A stretch of 21,775 bases of DNA from Fibrobacter sp. (GTDB lineage Bacteria; Fibrobacterota; Fibrobacteria; Fibrobacterales; Fibrobacteraceae): contig JAFWRL010000036.1 in NCBI GenBank assembly GCA_017520105.1, positions 1-21,775 of the forward strand, written 5' to 3'. Position 1 is the stretch's first letter. Each line of letters starts with the position of its first letter. The position numbers and the translations under genes were made by a program. This document shows positions 1 to 8,201 of the stretch, piece after piece. The notes beneath the pieces are model-generated. The model had not been told where the DNA came from and did no database searches. It was given only the letters and a program-made list of their open reading frames with translations.

Positions 1-1
1 G

Positions 2-3000
2 GCAAGCGAGCAGGCTATTTTGCAGGGGCTCAAGTTTGCATCGCGCGGTCAAGTCACAAGCGTCGATATCGTCGATAACCGCGTGATTTCCGTGGTGAAA
101 GGTCCGAATGGCGGGCTGCACAACAATTACATCGTCTTCCCGAAATTTTCAAAAGAATCTTCCGAAATCTTCGTGAGCTTTTTGAAGCAGCAACCCGCGG
201 AACTTTTGGCCTTAAACAACAAGGCATTGAGCCCGTCACTCGAACTCTTGATGAGTAAAAGCGGGCTCCAGCTTTTTGACGACCCGGCGAAAGTCAACAT
301 GGGCTGCGATTGCCACGACGAACGCCCGTGCAAATACCTCGTCGCCACATTCTTGAAAATTGCGGAACAGGCGGACAAGGAACCTAACATCCTTTTCAAG
401 ATTCACGGGCTCGACCTTGAATTTATCAAGGACTTCAAACCGGATGCGATGGAGATGGAAGCGCCCGCCGAAGCGAATCTTGTGAGGTCGTTCAGCAAGG
501 CGACGAGACTCGTGGGTTCGAGTGCCGAAAATGATGCCGGAAATGCTGCGGGAGTTTCGGGAAATGTGGACAAAAACCGCGCCGGGAATGAAAATGGGGA
601 CAGCGCCGGGGGTAGCGTTGAACGCGCGGAACGTGAAGAACAAAACGCAGCCGAACTCAGCCACGCCGAAGACGCGAGCGCTAGTTTATTCGGTGGGTAT
701 AAAGGCTCGGGCCGCGAATCGCAAAACAGCATCCCGCCCAAGCAACTGCCGGCATTCGATTTCAAAAGTTGGAAGGACTACTCGCACATTCTGCCTGCGA
801 TGTTGCAAAACTTCCCCAAGTTCTGCCCCGCCGGAAACTTCCGCAAAAGCTTTACAGACGAACTCCAAGCGTGCCACAAGTTCTTTTGCGACTTCGAGAA
901 CTTCGACGTTTTCTCGGAACATTTCCGCGTGAACAACGCCAAGACGTTCCTCATGGAAAACGAGCGGTTGCGGCTTTTCCACAAGCCCGGATGGCATTGG
1001 AAATTTGAGCAATCGTTGGCAGACAAGGTTATCAATAGCAACCTCACCGTCACGAACGTAATGGGCGCACTTTGCTGCCTCAGCGCCGGCAATTTTTCGT
1101 GGCACCACTACTCCGTGCGATACTTGCATCTGATGTTGCAAGTGGCATTCTACCTTGTGCGCACCGGGGCGATTTATCCGCAAGTTTTCTGGATTGGGAA
1201 AGAAGTGGCGCAGATGCGCTGGCTCCCCGCCGAAATGCTCCCTGAAATTCTGCATATCGTCGCAGACCTTGAAGTGACAGCTCCGCGAGAACTTGCATGG
1301 ACAAGCAAGGACGAATCGTTTTACGAAATTGTAGAACCCGCCGAGCACATTCTTTCGCTGTTCATTTCGCAACTGCTAAAGTTTGCACGCACATACAAGA
1401 CACCACTCAAAACAAATCACGGTAACTTGCTTTCGTTCTTTTTCGATAGCGTCTCTGGAAAACTCGCGAACAACGCCCATGCGATTCCGGGAAAAATACA
1501 GCAATGGCTCTCGGTGTATTCGTGCCTCGGCTGCCGTACGCAGATTCTCTTTGTCTGTAGCGAAATGGACGAAGATGTTGCGCTGGATGTTTTTGTACTC
1601 GATGAAGACGGAACAGCAACGAGCGTTGCCGGGAATGCCGCGGGACTGCTAAATGTCGTGAAACGTACGCCGCTTTCGGAACTTTTCGAAAATAACGATT
1701 CTCGACTACTCTCGATTTTGAGCGTTCTGAACGGCATTGCCGACGGCTTCAAGCCACTCGACAGCTACCTTGAACGCCGTGCCAGCGAGCCGATTTTAAT
1801 GCACGGCACAGAACTCCTCGACTTTTTGCAGGATTGTCTCAAAAAACTCCAACTATTCGGCATACAAACCGAAATTCCGAAGAATTTGTTGAATATTGGC
1901 AAGCCCAAACCCAAGATGCGTTTGCAAGGCAGCATGAGCTTTGGAGCGTTCACGGCTGGCGACCTGCTAGATTTTGACTGGGAAATCGCCATCGGTGACG
2001 AAAACGTTTCGGCAAAGGAATTTTTGGAACTCGCCGAACAAGCGGACGGGCTTTTGAAATTCAAGTCGCAGTATGTACAAGTCACGGAACAGGACTTGCA
2101 GTCCATCCGCGATAAAATAGAAGGTAAATCTAGTGAGTCTGCGAAAAACGGCAAAAAAGCCACCGAGGATGCTACTGGAAACGCTGCGACTTCCACCGAC
2201 GAAATTCTCGAAGAAGATTCCGTTCCAGAAATCACGCAGGCCAAACTCGTGCAAGCCTGCTTCACCGGCGAATGCGACAACATCCCCGTCGAAATGGCAA
2301 GCGATTTTAAGCAACAGTTTGACGCCTGGCGTGCGGAAACGGAAGTTCCTCTGCCCGAAAATTTAAACGCGACACTCCGACCCTACCAAATTCGCGGTTA
2401 CTCCTGGATGTACAAAAATCTGGAAATCGGATTCGGTTGCATTCTCGCCGACGACATGGGCCTCGGCAAGACGCTACAAGTCATCACGTTCCTCCTGAAG
2501 ATGAAACAGGAAAACAAATTCGCGGAGAAAAAAGCCATCGTCGTGATGCCCGCAGGCCTCCTTTGCAACTGGCAAGTCGAAATCAAGAAGTTCGCACCGG
2601 ACCTCACGTTCTTTGCGTATCACGGAGGTCGCCGCGACCTCGAAAAATTCAATGCCGACGTATTACTCACGACATACGCCACATTCCGCAAGGACTTTGC
2701 CGAACTCGAAAAAATCGAATGGCAAGCCGTCATCATCGACGAAGCGCAAAACATCAAAAACGCCGACAGCGAACAGAGTAAATTGCTCCGCCGGATGCGC
2801 GCCCCGATGAAAATTGCGATGAGCGGCACTCCCGTCGAGAACCGCCTCATGGAATTCTGGACCATCATGGACTTCGCGAACCACGGATTCTTCCCGAGCG
2901 CAAGCGAATTCCGCGAAAAGTTCGAAACGCCGATTCAAAAGAACGGCAACCAGATTGTCGCCGAAACTTTCCGCAAAATAACGGCACCGTTCATGCTGCG

Positions 3001-3874
3001 CCGCCTCAAGACCGACAAAAGCATCATCAGCGACTTGCCCGACAAAATCATCCAGGACGAATACGCAGAACTCACGAAACCGCAGGCGGCACTGTACAAA
3101 CGCACTCTCGACCACTTCCTCGCAGAACTCGAAGAAGAACAGCAGCAAAGCGCCCTCTCCCACGATTCCCATGCGCTATTCAAACGCAAAGGCATTATCT
3201 TGCAGATGATTTTGGCGTTAAAGCAAATCTGCAACCACCCCGCCACATTCCTAAAAGGCCTCACCGCAAACTCTTCAGCACAAGACGCCGCAACAGTCCC
3301 TGCAGAAAGCGCGGATTCCAAAAAATCCAGCAAACTCGAATCCGGCAAAATGCAAATGCTCCTGGACCTGCTCACATCCATCCAGGAGCAAGGCGAAAAG
3401 ACGCTCATCTTCACGCAATTTGCCGAAATGGGCCACCTGCTAAAATCCACCATCGAAGAGGAACTCGGCCTTCGCACGCATTTCTACCACGGCGGTTGCA
3501 CACAGAAAGAACGCACGGATATGATTCAGGACTTCCAAGGGAATCCAGATTGCAAAGTGCTCATCCTCTCGCTCAAGGCAGGCGGCACCGGCCTAAACCT
3601 CGTCGCCGCCTCGCAAGTCATCCATTACGATTTGTGGTGGAACCCCGCCATCGAAGCCCAAGCCACCGACCGCGCCTTCCGTATCGGCCAAAAGCGCAAC
3701 GTACAAGTTCACCGCTTTATCACCAAGGGAACGTTCGAAGAGAAAATCAACGCCCTCCTCGAAACCAAAAAAGCCATCGCCAACTTGACCGTGAACGCCG
3801 GCGAAACATGGCTCGCCGACATGGACGACAAGCAACTCGCCGAAGTCTTCTGCCTAGACAACACGATTGTGTAA
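2..3874 (+). CDS. SWIM zinc-finger / SNF2-family DNA-dependent ATPase, 5' partial
   Basis: Swi2/Snf2 superfamily-2 ATPase, probably a DNA translocase acting in the cytoplasm on DNA or RNA polymerase complexes. The frame is open to the left edge and the first possible start (TTG at 20) is probably internal, so the N-terminus is missing. Numbering from that TTG: a SWIM-like cluster has C96, C98 and C104, but the expected final His is Tyr (Y106). The SNF2_N domain begins near residue 790 with Walker A DDMGLGKT (about 811-818), the Walker B box DEAQ (about 907) and motif III SGTPVENR (about 935). The helicase C-terminal half (about 1120-1250) shows the SLKAGGTGLNL and QATDRAFRIGQ motifs. Low-complexity Ala/Gly/Asn/Ser inserts lie near 165-235, 700-740 and 1085-1115. 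The family is certain; the precise role (RapA-like or repair) is not. Confidence 0.93.
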   Translation, partial: ASEQAILQGLKFASRGQVTSVDIVDNRVISVVKGPNGGLHNNYIVFPKFSKESSEIFVSFLKQQPAELLALNNKALSPSLELLMSKSGLQLFDDPAKVNMGCDCHDERPCKYLVATFLKIAEQADKEPNILFKIHGLDLEFIKDFKPDAMEMEAPAEANLVRSFSKATRLVGSSAENDAGNAAGVSGNVDKNRAGNENGDSAGGSVERAEREEQNAAELSHAEDASASLFGGYKGSGRESQNSIPPKQLPAFDFKSWKDYSHILPAMLQNFPKFCPAGNFRKSFTDELQACHKFFCDFENFDVFSEHFRVNNAKTFLMENERLRLFHKPGWHWKFEQSLADKVINSNLTVTNVMGALCCLSAGNFSWHHYSVRYLHLMLQVAFYLVRTGAIYPQVFWIGKEVAQMRWLPAEMLPEILHIVADLEVTAPRELAWTSKDESFYEIVEPAEHILSLFISQLLKFARTYKTPLKTNHGNLLSFFFDSVSGKLANNAHAIPGKIQQWLSVYSCLGCRTQILFVCSEMDEDVALDVFVLDEDGTATSVAGNAAGLLNVVKRTPLSELFENNDSRLLSILSVLNGIADGFKPLDSYLERRASEPILMHGTELLDFLQDCLKKLQLFGIQTEIPKNLLNIGKPKPKMRLQGSMSFGAFTAGDLLDFDWEIAIGDENVSAKEFLELAEQADGLLKFKSQYVQVTEQDLQSIRDKIEGKSSESAKNGKKATEDATGNAATSTDEILEEDSVPEITQAKLVQACFTGECDNIPVEMASDFKQQFDAWRAETEVPLPENLNATLRPYQIRGYSWMYKNLEIGFGCILADDMGLGKTLQVITFLLKMKQENKFAEKKAIVVMPAGLLCNWQVEIKKFAPDLTFFAYHGGRRDLEKFNADVLLTTYATFRKDFAELEKIEWQAVIIDEAQNIKNADSEQSKLLRRMRAPMKIAMSGTPVENRLMEFWTIMDFANHGFFPSASEFREKFETPIQKNGNQIVAETFRKITAPFMLRRLKTDKSIISDLPDKIIQDEYAELTKPQAALYKRTLDHFLAELEEEQQQSALSHDSHALFKRKGIILQMILALKQICNHPATFLKGLTANSSAQDAATVPAESADSKKSSKLESGKMQMLLDLLTSIQEQGEKTLIFTQFAEMGHLLKSTIEEELGLRTHFYHGGCTQKERTDMIQDFQGNPDCKVLILSLKAGGTGLNLVAASQVIHYDLWWNPAIEAQATDRAFRIGQKRNVQVHRFITKGTFEEKINALLETKKAIANLTVNAGETWLADMDDKQLAEVFCLDNTIV

Positions 3875-3891
3875 AAATTTCAGTCGAAGCC

Positions 3892-3897
3892 TATATT
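3892..3897 (+). promoter_or_regulatory. Candidate -10 box for the flavoprotein gene
   Basis: TATATT lies 39 bases before the ATG at 3936, inside the 61-base gap after the SNF2 gene. A poor -35 (TTGTGT at 3867-3872) sits 19 bases upstream, so the promoter call is weak. The ribosome site is also weak (GAGG followed by TAAA just before ATG). Confidence 0.3.
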
Positions 3898-3935
3898 ATA
3901 TTTAATTTCAAACAGCGTAAAAAAGTTGAGGTAAA

Positions 3936-4574
3936 ATGCGACGCAAGGACAGAGAGGTTTTAGGCGACGAAAACATCGCAAAGATTATCGAACAGTGCAC
4001 GACCTGCCATGTCGCGATGACAGATGACACGAATGCAAGCATGCCCTACGTGATTCCGCTTTCATTCGGGTACAGCCTAAACGATGGCGTTCTGGAGCTG
4101 TATTTTCATTGCGCACATGTAGGCAAGAAACTCGACTGCATCCGCAAAAATCCGAATGTCGCATTCAGCATGAGCGTCGAAAACCGCATCGAAATTCACG
4201 AAGATGTTTATTGCAAAAGCGGACGCTTTTACGCAAGCGTCGTCGGGCAAGGCAAGGCTGAAATCGTCGAAGATGTCGCCGAGAAATGCCGCGGTCTCTC
4301 TCTCTTGATGGAACGACAAGCAGCAAATGCGCCGCAACACCCAGGTTCCGCGCCATCCGCGGAAGTCCCGCATCATTCTAGTTCCGCGCAGTCTTCAGCA
4401 TCCACGCATACCGCAGGAGTCTCGCTTCATTCAGATTCCGCGCAAAGCCCGCAATCCGCAGTCCCGCACAAGTTTGAATTCACACCCGCGCAGGCCGCCA
4501 CCGTGACAGTATTCAAAATAACGAGTACGAATTTTACCGGAAAAGCTAAAAACGACAATGCTCAAAAGTGCTAA
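3936..4574 (+). CDS. Pyridoxamine 5'-phosphate oxidase-like flavin-binding protein (NimA-type)
   Basis: A 212-residue cytoplasmic protein of the PNPOx-like split-barrel fold, closest to the NimA/flavin-nucleotide-binding group, which binds FMN or a related cofactor. Seen: the start MRRKDREV, then TCHVAMTDD, MPYVIPLSFGY, LYFHCAHVGKK and NPNVAFSM, the usual order of strands and cofactor loop in this group. VVGQGKAEIVED and the final FEFTPAQAATVTVFKI complete the barrel. Between about residues 130 and 179 is a Ser/His/Ala/Pro insert absent from ordinary members, built from a degenerate 18-bp repeat. The C-terminal strand resumes in frame, so the protein may still fold. It probably has its own promoter, since 61 bases separate it from the SNF2 gene. 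The substrate is unknown. Confidence 0.8.
   Translation: MRRKDREVLGDENIAKIIEQCTTCHVAMTDDTNASMPYVIPLSFGYSLNDGVLELYFHCAHVGKKLDCIRKNPNVAFSMSVENRIEIHEDVYCKSGRFYASVVGQGKAEIVEDVAEKCRGLSLLMERQAANAPQHPGSAPSAEVPHHSSSAQSSASTHTAGVSLHSDSAQSPQSAVPHKFEFTPAQAATVTVFKITSTNFTGKAKNDNAQKC
4345..4470 (+). repeat. Degenerate 18-bp (6-residue) tandem repeat inside the flavoprotein gene
   Basis: Seven 18-base units can be laid end to end. GTTCCGCGC begins at 4345 and 4381, and ATTCCGCGC at 4435, spacings of 36 and 54 bases (2 and 3 units). In protein the clearest pair is EVPHHSSSAQSS and GVSLHSDSAQSP, 18 residues apart. The units keep the reading frame. Confidence 0.6.
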
Positions 4575-4634
4575 AAACAGCTTACTATGCAAACAATTTA
4601 TGCAAAACAATCCCTAATGGCAAGCGTTTCTATA

Positions 4635-5134
4635 TTAATCCATAACACAACGAACAGACATAACACCCTATTTGCTATAAGTATTCTTACTCATCGCATT
4701 CACACTAGCGCTATACTAATATTTGGCGTTGTATCCAAAATCATCGGATGTTCCAAAGTCGGTCGTTCACAAACAATTCATAACCGCCCTTGAAATTGTG
4801 AAAATCGGCTTTTTTAACGAATAAAGTAAAATTATCAGCAATGGCAGTCCATTCCATATCAGATTAAACCGCATCCCATTCGGGAATGCGTTCTAAGCAG
4901 CGTTCCATTCATAAAGACTACTAAATTTTTACAGATGTAAAGATTATTTTCATAGTTCTAATTATTATCTGTTTTATAGTTCAAATTTTGAATCATCCAA
5001 ATTTGACCACCAATTTTTAGCGTTTTGTACTTTCAACCATCTTGAAAGTACGTTATGAAACCCTTTTGTGAATACACCAAAGATTAGATATCCCGTTTAC
5101 ATTTACGTCATCAAAGCAGTCTTGAACATCTATT
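4635..5134 (-). pseudogene. Decayed third FISUMP domain, the lost 3' end of the neighbouring lipoprotein gene
   Basis: This fills most of the 560-base gap between the flavoprotein and the lipoprotein gene. On the minus strand, directly after the lipoprotein stop, the sequence still aligns with the linker and FISUMP domain of that gene. Near 5025 it matches the GQKYKTVKIGNQIW coding stretch almost base for base. Near 4965-4985 it reads WMIQNLNYK (intact copy WMAENLNYK). Near 4880-4915 are remains of the CP-GW and RLY blocks, and near 4725-4755 it reads TDFGTSDDFGY. At 4635-4667 it reads GVMSVRCVMD then TAA, the expected FISUMP terminus and original stop. Several in-frame stops and frameshifts break it. 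Nothing else was recognised at 4575-4634. Confidence 0.8.
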
Positions 5135-6874
5135 TCATCCTTCCGAATCCCTAGAAGGAACATCTTTTACACAACGGACAGAATGCAACTCCCAATTCCG
5201 TGCACTATATACAAAGTCAAGTATAGTGGGCATCATAGCAAATCCGCTCACAGCGTTTAAACACACAGCATCTCCTTGTTTAGTTCCAATCCAAAAACAG
5301 GATTTGTCTTTTATTTCAGGCCCATCCAAAAATGCTTCGAGTCTAGAGCGTGCAGAACCACATTCACTTGGAATAGCCGAAAAACCAAATTTATCTAATC
5401 CAGGTTTGGCTTTTCCTCCATTTTTAGATTGTCCAATTGTTGTTTCGTACCATCCCTCAGTAGCCTTTAAATTACGTCCTATGGAATTTTTCACAGAATC
5501 AGGCATGTTGTAATAATATGAAACATCTTCGTGATAATAATTTGAACCACTCACAGCAAAAAAAAGCTTACCGAAGTCTGATGGAGTAGGCAGACGCCAG
5601 CCCTCTGGGCACGCATTCAATGCGCCCACTAGACTGTACAACCTTCCAGATTCGTCACAATGGCTTTCATCATTGAAAAAACAAGCACTACATGATGCCT
5701 TCATATCCATACTATTTTTTATTCTCTTATAACAGTTGCTTGCAAACTTATAGTTTAAATTTTCAGCCATCCAAATTTGATTGCCAATTTTTACCGTTTT
5801 GTACTTCTGACCATCACGAGAGTCAATCATGGAACCTTTTTTTGAAGCCGCCAAAGATAAGGTATCCTCATTTACATTTCCTTTTTCAAGACTACATTGT
5901 ACAGCAATTTCATCTTCAGAATCCTTAGAAGAAATATCTTTGACACAGCGGATCGACTGTGGTCCAATAGAGCGATCCGTATACCGAACAGTCACGGCGC
6001 CTTCAGAATAATACATTTGGCAGTAATGATAGTCCTGCATATATCCCTTATTCTGTTTTTCTTCCCATGTAGGATTATCCTTACAGTCATAAGGATTCTT
6101 AGTGCGAGCGCCCCAAAAAGCAGCAAAAGTCATTCCGCCATCGCCTACCCCAGCTAGATTAGGCATAATAGTTCCTGCTCCAGATGAATAAATCATTGAT
6201 AGCATTTCATGTACAGGATATCCTTTATTCGCCATGGCAAAGAGTTCTCGAATTTCATCGCTTTTAGGCAAATGCCATCCCGCAGGACAAGCCTTTTCAA
6301 TCTTACCATAGCTATAATATAAGCGTCCGTATTTTGAACAAGACTCTAGTTCATCCTTGTAGCAAACACTACCTTTACCCGTGTCGTAATTCAGATTTTC
6401 GCTCATCCAAACATGGTTGCCTATTATTACAGTTCCATATTCTTTGCAATCTCTCTTGTCTACAAGTTTTTTGCCTTCCGAAAATATAATTTCGTCATGA
6501 CTAAACCAGGATTTTCCTGTAACTGCACCATTTTCGTCATAATAAACCCACAGTCCCGTTCTTTCATCGGTCGCTTCACCAAAGGATAGTTGCTCAGTTC
6601 TAGCAAAAGTTCCTTCACTTTTCAGACGGCCATTCTCATAATAATACGCAGCGGGGCCATGCCTCAAGCCCTTTTTATAAACAAAAATTTCCTTTGGATT
6701 TCCATTTTCGTAAAAAGACTTATATACACTATCCTTTAATCCTGATACCGGATCCACCACATAAATTTCCTTAATAACTTTCTTCGCTTCATCATAGTAT
6801 GTGATGACATGGTTGTCTTTTTCAAAACAGCCCACAAATAGAATTACAGAAAAAAAAACAAATATTTTTTTCAT
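5135..6874 (-). CDS. Outer-envelope lipoprotein with MORN-like repeats and two FISUMP domains (3'-truncated by frameshift)
   Basis: Predicted lipoprotein of 579 residues. I chose the ATG at 6874: it gives a clean signal peptide MKKIFVFFSVILFVGC with the lipid-accepting Cys at 16, and AAGAGA lies 9 bases upstream. The longer forms (TTG 6904, ATG 6883) add a charged tail. Residues about 45-140 hold MORN_2/YwqK-like repeats (YENGNPKE, YYENGRLKSEG, YYDENGAVTG). Two FISUMP domains follow, with WMSENLNY, ACPAGWHLP and SIRCVKD in the first and WMAENLNY, ACPEGWRLP and SVRCVKD in the second. It is the third gene of an AT-rich unit, 42 bases after its neighbour. It ends RDSEG at a TGA made by one extra base; a decayed third domain lies beyond. 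FISUMP function is unknown; surface location is inferred from the lipobox. Confidence 0.85.
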   Translation of the reverse strand: MKKIFVFFSVILFVGCFEKDNHVITYYDEAKKVIKEIYVVDPVSGLKDSVYKSFYENGNPKEIFVYKKGLRHGPAAYYYENGRLKSEGTFARTEQLSFGEATDERTGLWVYYDENGAVTGKSWFSHDEIIFSEGKKLVDKRDCKEYGTVIIGNHVWMSENLNYDTGKGSVCYKDELESCSKYGRLYYSYGKIEKACPAGWHLPKSDEIRELFAMANKGYPVHEMLSMIYSSGAGTIMPNLAGVGDGGMTFAAFWGARTKNPYDCKDNPTWEEKQNKGYMQDYHYCQMYYSEGAVTVRYTDRSIGPQSIRCVKDISSKDSEDEIAVQCSLEKGNVNEDTLSLAASKKGSMIDSRDGQKYKTVKIGNQIWMAENLNYKFASNCYKRIKNSMDMKASCSACFFNDESHCDESGRLYSLVGALNACPEGWRLPTPSDFGKLFFAVSGSNYYHEDVSYYYNMPDSVKNSIGRNLKATEGWYETTIGQSKNGGKAKPGLDKFGFSAIPSECGSARSRLEAFLDGPEIKDKSCFWIGTKQGDAVCLNAVSGFAMMPTILDFVYSARNWELHSVRCVKDVPSRDSEG

Positions 6875-6916
6875 AGACTTCATTCTCTTGATAAAATAGT
6901 TCAAATTTTTCTCACA

Positions 6917-7507
6917 CTATTGGAAAAACCATTGTATAGCAAGACTCAGCAACTGGGAGCCAGGAATGATATTTTGATAGTCTACATTTTTAACTCTCTT
7001 TTGTTTATCATAAGACACGCTCACCTGAGACGCAAATCCAAAATAAAGGCATTTCTCCCACCCCTCATTGGACAACACCCCTTCATGGCTCATCACACAA
7101 AAACCTTCGGATTCCAAAATACGCTCAACATCCTTTTTCGTTTGCAAATCTGAATATGCGGCATCATCACCAGCAAGTGTTGCAATCGCAGCCCTTTTAA
7201 TATCATCTGTCAAAGATTGCTCTTTAATCTGACTTACATTATCCGTATTTGCGCAAGATTTCAAGCAAGCAGATCCGAGTACCAATACCAAAATGAGCAC
7301 TATAACAGCAACTAGCCCTAAACATCCGCCACAACCAGCAGCAAACTTTTTTGACGAAGATTTAACCTTTGCGATATCTTCGTCCATCAATGGATTCACC
7401 TTTATTGAAGTAGCTTCTGTTCCATCATTTTTTTCAGATTGTACCTTATTCAAATCTTCCTTCAACTTGGAAAATTCTTCTTTCATTTTGTTTAACGAAT
7501 CAAACAT
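6917..7507 (-). CDS. Hypothetical membrane protein with N-terminal coiled coil
   Basis: Not recognised. The 196-residue protein has a charged, helical N-terminus (MFDSLNKMKEEFSKLKEDLNKVQSE, shown here as residues 1-25, heptad-like) followed by one strong membrane helix at about residues 58-86. That helix is preceded by a Gly/Cys-rich motif AAGCGGCLG. A soluble C-terminal domain of about 110 residues contains KKDVERILESEGFCVMSHEG and VSYDKQKRVKNVDY. Topology is probably cytoplasmic coiled coil with a periplasmic C-domain. The ribosome site is strong (AAGGAG about 6 bases before ATG). It lies 15 bases after the 162-residue gene and 42 bases before the FISUMP lipoprotein, so the three are probably one transcript. 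Confidence 0.7.
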   Translation of the reverse strand: MFDSLNKMKEEFSKLKEDLNKVQSEKNDGTEATSIKVNPLMDEDIAKVKSSSKKFAAGCGGCLGLVAVIVLILVLVLGSACLKSCANTDNVSQIKEQSLTDDIKRAAIATLAGDDAAYSDLQTKKDVERILESEGFCVMSHEGVLSNEGWEKCLYFGFASQVSVSYDKQKRVKNVDYQNIIPGSQLLSLAIQWFFQ

Positions 7508-7522
7508 CGTTAGCTCCTTTTG

Positions 7523-8011
7523 TTACTTATAAATTTCACCTTTTAATTGTATCTCTTTGCCATAGTCAAGCAAATGCTTATACGGATGGTCATCTCTAAT
7601 ACCATCAACAGCATCATCCAATAAAAACTTTAGATAGCTCTGAATTTCATCGTTTTCTAGAGTATGCTTTAATAAATAACGTGAAAAGTAGAAGTCCCTG
7701 CAATCAACTAACTTCACCTTTACTAGAAAATTTGAAAAAATAGTTAGAGTACAGTCAACCTTTCTCTCTGTTTCCATATTGCAGAATTCTTTCCCGTTAA
7801 AACCAATTTTTTCTTTCCACTCAATTTTATGAATAATCTCAGCTATATCAGGATTTTTCATTATAGAATTAGAGCATTCTTCCAATAGAGAAACTTTTTG
7901 AATTTTCTTTTGATTATTCCACTGATATAAAGCAACAAACGCTCCAACAACCACAGCAATACTCTCAATAATGCCGAATATGGATTCGAGATTTTTCAAA
8001 ACACATTCCAT
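7523..8011 (-). CDS. Hypothetical small membrane-anchored protein
   Basis: Not recognised. It is 162 residues long, with a single hydrophobic helix near the N-terminus (about residues 10-30, IFGIIESIAVVVGAFVALYQW) followed by KKIQK, suggesting an inner-membrane anchor with a cytoplasmic domain. The rest is helical and charged, with no catalytic motif that I can see. First gene of the AT-rich three-gene unit. A strong ribosome site (GGAGGAG) sits about 9 bases before the ATG, and a good promoter lies just upstream at 8036-8063. The N-terminal layout resembles small anchored proteins often found in defence or stress loci, but that is only a similarity of shape. Confidence 0.65.
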   Translation of the reverse strand: MECVLKNLESIFGIIESIAVVVGAFVALYQWNNQKKIQKVSLLEECSNSIMKNPDIAEIIHKIEWKEKIGFNGKEFCNMETERKVDCTLTIFSNFLVKVKLVDCRDFYFSRYLLKHTLENDEIQSYLKFLLDDAVDGIRDDHPYKHLLDYGKEIQLKGEIYK

Positions 8012-8035
8012 ATAAAGGTCTCCTCCGTCACAACA

Positions 8036-8063
8036 AATGTAAGCAAAAAAAAAACAAAGTCAA
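8036..8063 (-). promoter_or_regulatory. Promoter of the three-gene AT-rich unit
   Basis: On the minus strand, TTGACT (8058-8063) and TACATT (8036-8041) are separated by 16 bases, most of them a T run. The predicted start near 8029 gives a leader of about 18 bases carrying the GGAGGAG ribosome site of the gene starting at 8011. Confidence 0.6.
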
Positions 8064-8132
8064 GTATTTTTTTGATTTTCACTTTTTTCTGCAATACAAA
8101 TCACAAATCACATAATTTAAGGAAAAAACATC

Positions 8133-8174
8133 CAATAATCTTAGGAATTTTTATTCAATAATCTTGGGAATTTT
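8133..8174 (+). repeat. Direct repeat in the divergent promoter region of the ATPase gene
   Basis: CAATAATCTTRGGAATTTT occurs twice, starting at 8133 and 8156, with only one base different (A or G at the R). The 23-base spacing is about two helical turns. A TATATA box at about 8175-8180 and the start codon at 8202 follow, so the repeat sits where an operator for the ATPase gene would be. The rest of 8012-8201 is AT-rich and holds the opposing promoter. Confidence 0.6.
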
Positions 8175-8201
8175 ATATATTTAGTTCAAAAAGGGGCCAA
8201 A

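Noticed and set aside
4587..4793. A 68-codon plus-strand open frame in the gap after the flavoprotein gene
   Set aside because: It overlaps the FISUMP relic on the other strand and has no ribosome site or recognisable sequence.
6874..6904. Longer N-terminus for the FISUMP lipoprotein starting at TTG 6904
   Set aside because: It would place charged residues before the signal peptide and has no ribosome site. ATG 6874 gives a standard lipoprotein signal.
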